64,000 bases of DNA from Epinephelus fuscoguttatus (Eukaryota > Chordata > Actinopteri > Perciformes > Serranidae): the NCBI RefSeq assembly GCF_011397635.1, contig NC_064770.1, positions 20,553,707-20,617,706 on the forward strand. Direction: 5' to 3'. The translations under genes were made by a program, and so were the position numbers. The notes below the pieces were generated by a model. The model had not been told where the DNA came from. It worked only from the letters and a program-made list of their open reading frames with translations, and did no database searches. Position 1 is the first letter of the stretch, and each line of letters begins with the position of its first letter. This document shows, piece after piece, positions 61,001-64,000 of the stretch.

Positions 61001-61270
61001 TTGGCAGAAAACGTCCCTGTAGACCTGCGCGACCCCTTCTACTGTGACCAGTATGAGCAGGAGCACCTTAAACCGCCAGTCACGCGCCTCCTGCAGTCCT
61101 CGGAGCTCTACTGCCGGACCTACAGCCTGTTACTGGGGGTCACCGGAGCCGAGGCACAGCCCAAAGATAATGTCGCCCTGCTGCAGCTCCTCACTCAGAG
61201 AGGCATAGTCTCCAAAGACCAGGACAAACCAGTAACTGATGCTGACCTCCGGCATAAACCCATCAAAATG
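49016..61270 (+). CDS. camsap3: Calmodulin-regulated spectrin-associated protein, 5' end (partial)
   Basis: CAMSAPs bind and stabilise microtubule minus ends. Only two coding exons lie in the window: 49016-49148 (133 nt, MVDSPNTRKTFVVPDIKPLD..., ending AKSYGSA) and 61008-61270 (263 nt, starting ENVPVDLRDPFY). Together they give 132 codons with a phase-1 junction (G|AA). The segments DPFYCDQYEQEHLKPPVTRL and SSELYCRTYSLLLG are diagnostic of the CAMSAP N-terminus before the CH domain. The CH and C-terminal CKK domains lie beyond the window. The second exon ends KPIKM before donor GTAACG. The symbol rests on adjacency to xab2, as for human XAB2-CAMSAP3; from sequence alone CAMSAP1 or CAMSAP2 relatives are not excluded. 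Confidence 0.88.
51170..51262 (+). repeat. Dispersed repeat fragment with T-tract
   Basis: GGGAGGATACACAC, then a 25-base T-tract, then GGCATTTGGCCTTGGAAGAGGTCTG. The outer parts match 54417-54475, so the T-tract interrupts or extends an otherwise shared repeat. Confidence 0.5.
51349..51646. mobile_element. 298-bp nonautonomous TIR element
   Basis: The left end CAACCTCGATTCCAAAGAAG continues TTAGGACGCTGTGTAA. The right end (TTACATAGCATCCCAAC, then TTTTTTGGAATCTGGGTTTG) is its imperfect reverse complement over about 36 bases. The interior has no transposase. It resembles a widespread fish element with 'ATTCCAAAAAAGTTGGGAC' ends. Confidence 0.65.
51967..52400 (-). mobile_element. Degraded Tc1-like element with transposase remnant
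   Basis: The left part GGGTGACAAATTAAAGGAAA and the phrase CCTTGCCAAGTCTGTGGAAC are typical of a Tc1-like family. On the minus strand about 52400-52250 reads EYENDVNKM, then PSQTPDLNPVKHLWKILEQ and RVRQLRPPPSP, a transposase C-terminus. The position expected to be catalytic Glu in DLNPxEHLW is Lys (AAA). No complete ends remain. Confidence 0.6.
54325..54490 (+). repeat. Dispersed repeat copy
   Basis: It begins ATTACCTTTGCCAAGGAGGT and ends CCTTGGTAGAGGCCTGAG. It shares GGGAGGATACACA and ATTTGGCCTTGG with 51170-51262. This is a common fish repeat with no coding content. Confidence 0.5.
55928..56598. mobile_element. Large palindromic (foldback) element in camsap3 intron 1
   Basis: The ends are GAGTGTCGAAGTCACGCCCC and GGGGCGTGACTTCGGCACTC, flanked by TA (55926-55927 and 56599-56600). 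The arms are complementary for roughly 280 bases, including the phrases CTTTGTGGTAAAACTGTTGA and GTCGCGTATGTGACGTCATA with their inverted partners. Only about 100 bases at the centre are unpaired. There is no long open frame. A nonautonomous DNA transposon is most likely. Confidence 0.7.
58905..58980 (-). mobile_element. SINE head fragment (tRNA-like)
   Basis: On the minus strand, GGTGTCGGTGGCTTAGTGGA followed by TAGAGCGGGCACCCCATGTA resembles the 5' tRNA-like head of a fish SINE with an A box (TGGCTTAGTGG). It is truncated after about 75 bases into a T-rich tract. Confidence 0.5.
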
Positions 61271-64000
61271 GTAACGTTATGGTTCGGCTATGGGAACAGT
61301 AAACACTTAGGTGTTGACGCCACACTAGTCTGGCAGTCAGTGTTGTTGGTAGTGGCCTGAGAGGATTGTTTCAAAGAAATGTCAGAACTGTTGTTTGAGT
61401 AGAAACCGCTTCCTGTTTCTCTGTCGCCCCAAGGAGTGAAAGTCTCCTCCCATGGAACCAGATGCTCTGCTATCCGGGAGTCTGTAGCAAAAGAGGTCGA
61501 GTGGGCTTGGTTGTTGATATAGGGGCTTGTTTATGCTTTGATTCTAGGGATTAAAGGACATCAAAAAGACCCCCACTCATTCAATCCTGCCCCTACCCCC
61601 TCCTCACACTGCCCCTAGCTGATCCCAGAGGATGAGTGGATCCAGCTGCTAGGACGAGGGCAGTCATGGTGACTCAAGGGATGACTACTTTAATTCCAGG
61701 GTGTGAGGAGGAGGGAGAGTCTAGATTCAATAGACGTTCAGATCAGAACAATAGCTAAACAGTTCTCGTGAAACTTAAGATTCTGTGTTGAGAGAATACT
61801 CTGGGCTGGTTCAGTGAGTTAAATCAAGAGAAACTGGTTTGTCCTCTTAGCCCTTGACAATGGATCTCTCTCTCTCTGTAGTACACACTCAATACAGCCC
61901 TAAATTCTCCAGTCTGAAAAGCAACAGATAACTGAGTTTATTTTCAAATTAGGAATGATGATAGACTGCAAGAGGAGGGACACTTTTAGGTTTGATGGAA
62001 CATTTAAGTCACTGTAACTCAATTTTGAAGCATTCCTGTAAAAGCTCCCTCTATATAGGTTATTATCTTCCTCAAAAAGTGGTATCCAACTGCATTTCCC
62101 TGGCTACACGGGATCATGCACATACACAGGTGGTTTTTTTTTTTTTTTTAAGGCTAAGTAGGGAGTCTCCAGGGATCTGTACGGAGAGTGTTGTTGTTCG
62201 GTGAAAGCTGTTTGCTCCACTGCTGCTGTGTACTGGCCACTGCAGCAGATGCAGCACTGCTGGTGCTGCTGGGATGATTATCACTGTTGTATGCTTGAAA
62301 AGGTGTGCATGCATCTGTGACATTTTCTAAACTAATTAGTGTGGACATTGTGTGAACATGTGCAGTAGAGTCTGGTGTTATGAGAATTTGGATGTTGGTT
62401 TGTAAAGTTGTAGTATAGCAATATCTAGTTTTGTAAATACTGGTAGAGTTGTACTTTGGAAGCAGTGAGAGTGGTTGTTTAAAGATAAAGATGAAAGACA
62501 CAGCACAGGAAGAAAGCTGTGGACAGTGACGGTTCCTTTCAAGGGGATTTCCTTTCTATTTGTTTTTAGCTAGTGTTGTGCCTTATGCTGTACTTTTCCC
62601 TTTTTCCACGAGGCATAATCTGATGTTTACAGGCTCAAAATAGTCAGTTTGTTGCCCTTTTTCCAAAAAGACATTATTCCTACCGAGCTGTTAACATGGC
62701 TAATAAAAAACATTAGCCATGCAGCCATGCATACTCCAATTAACGTGCTCTAACATGTCGTTTATCATGTAAAAATATAGAGAATTGGAACAGCTAAAGC
62801 AGCTTGTCATTTTGCTTCTTTGCGTGAAAATATATATATTTTCAGAGTTACCTACCAATGACGGACTTCTTGTTCCATGCAAACACAGCCTCCCTCTTTC
62901 CTTCCTTCAGCCACCCTCTTGAAAGGGTCAGCGTTGTGATATTTGTGCTTATCCAAAAACCTGTTGATATCCAAGTCTTTTGTAGTGTGCAAAAATAGCC
63001 GCAATTTTCCAACTGACCAAAAACATGGGCACTTCTGCATGCATTTCCTCACCATCCTTGTGAACTGTTGGCGAGTTGGTTTGTGTACAACGTCCATGAC
63101 AACCCACAGCGCCGCATGTAAACAGATAAGAGGCCATGTGTTGCGAACTGCAGTAAAAACCCCAACCCAGACACATTTTCTGAATGTGCTGCATACATGT
63201 CTAAATAATGCCCAAATAAACCCAAATAAAACCAGCATATTCCACATGTCTTAATTGGAAAATGCTAAATTTGGAAAAAAGGCCAAATTTGGAATATTTA
63301 AACGGAAAATACATCATGAATCAAATTCAGAATAATAGTGGAATATTAGTGTGCATGTAAGTCTCAGTATGTATTTCAATCACTGGCCATCCATTTATGT
63401 AATTTTCAGTGCTGTTGTATTTATGGTGCATTGGTTTAGTTTTTTTTTTTTTTTTTAAATCTACAGCCTAAAGCATGTCACATGCACCCTCCTTTTGCAC
63501 TGAATGTGATAACATATGGTCCTTCTACCAGGGGTCTGCACGGGACTGTAGACAGAACTGCATACCTGATTGCTCATGAAGGATTTCTGACAATGATCCA
63601 CATGCACTGTCAGATGTGTCATATCACACCAAAAGTCCAACAAGGCATTCAGTGGCAAGAAAACACAAGCATAAAAGACTAAAAATGTGTAGTTAAGTAA
63701 TAATGACTGCATCATCATCACTACAGCACCAGCAATAATGGCTTAATGACACAGTAGGCCTCTTTCATGCATGGTGTTGCGTTAATTTGTTTATGTGCAT
63801 GAATTTGTCTGCTTGTGTGCACCTCAGTGCAGTGATGCTTCCAGGTCAGACCATGCACCGTCTCAGCTGTAAATCCAAACCATTAAACTCTTATTTTTGG
63901 CTGTTACTGTTAATGCTGCATTTGCTGTTTGCTGCTTTGGACTGTGAGCCTTCCAGTCGCTGCTTGGCTGCTCTCTAAGCTTGTCTGTCGCTGACTGGCA
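61271..64000 (+). other. camsap3: Second intron of camsap3, running off the window
   Basis: It follows donor GTAACG. I found no sequence coding for the next CAMSAP segment before 64000. It contains short T-tracts at 62133-62150 and 63440-63456 and a repeat with a degraded ORF at 62690-63360. Confidence 0.6.
62690..63360 (-). repeat. Probable transposon remnant with Myb/SANT-like segment
   Basis: The flanking phrases CTCCAATTAACGTGCTCTAA and TTAATTGGAAAATGCTAAAT, and GTGGAATATTAGTGTGCATG, recall a dispersed fish repeat. On the minus strand near 62965-62852 the frame reads DINRFLDKHKYHNADPFKRV, then AEGRKEGG and EQEVRHW before a stop. This pattern resembles Myb/SANT-like domains of transposon accessory proteins. 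The upstream hydrophobic part of the open frame is probably not coding. Confidence 0.35.

Larger units (their letters stand above)
49149..61007 (+). other. camsap3: First intron of camsap3 (11.9 kb)
   Basis: The intron is bounded by donor GTAGGT after the first exon and acceptor CCTTGGCAG before the second. It contains no credible gene. It holds a (GT)n tract at 49422-49437, a T-tract at 51184-51208, and several transposon remnants listed separately. I saw no noncoding RNA gene. Confidence 0.75.

Noticed and set aside
61271-64000. Search for a third camsap3 coding exon
   Set aside because: No stretch encoding the expected CH-domain lead-in with proper acceptor and phase was found; the exon presumably lies beyond the window.

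Overview
The window is chromosomal DNA of a ray-finned fish, most likely a percomorph teleost. It is AT-rich, its coding exons are split by mostly short GT-AG introns, and it carries typical fish repeats: Tc1/mariner-like elements, a tRNA-derived SINE and several terminal-inverted-repeat elements. I could not assign a species.

From 2.1 to 30.1 kb lie two tandem, same-orientation (minus strand) genes for skeletal-type class II (sarcomeric) myosin heavy chain. Every coding exon of both can be placed. Each gene has 39 coding exons. The spliced lengths are 5,814 and 5,829 nt, in frame, which gives 1,937 and 1,942 residues. Exon lengths match one to one, except that the first coding exon is 15 nt longer in the second copy. 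Each gene has a TATA box, a short noncoding first exon and an AATAAA signal. Many introns are nearly identical between the copies while others are unrelated, which points to recent duplication plus patchy gene conversion. A 1.6 kb Tc1-like transposon sits in intron 4 of the second gene.

From 30.2 to 33.5 kb is an intergenic region with an array of about nine 134-bp tandem units. It ends just before the TGACG- and ETS-motif promoter of a plus-strand gene at 33.6 to 44.1 kb. That gene is xab2 (SYF1 homologue; 19 coding exons, 2,556 nt, 851 residues), a HAT-repeat protein of the spliceosome and of transcription-coupled repair. Its introns hold a SINE, a Myb/SANT-like ORF remnant and a short hAT-like element.

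From 44.5 to 48.5 kb is an intergenic region with a foldback Tc1/mariner-family element and a T-rich 45-bp minisatellite. At 49.0 kb starts a calmodulin-regulated spectrin-associated protein gene on the plus strand. Only its first two coding exons (132 codons) are present, separated by an 11.9 kb transposon-littered intron. XAB2 and CAMSAP3 are also neighbours in human 19p13.2, so this is best called camsap3.

The protein-coding content is conventional. I found no clear undescribed system. The most unusual structures are two Tc1-superfamily elements whose inverted-repeat arms contain the 3' end of the transposase gene, a large palindromic element at 55.9 kb, the 134-bp array, the T-rich array made of joined acceptor/donor-like motifs, and the mosaic homology between the two myosin genes.
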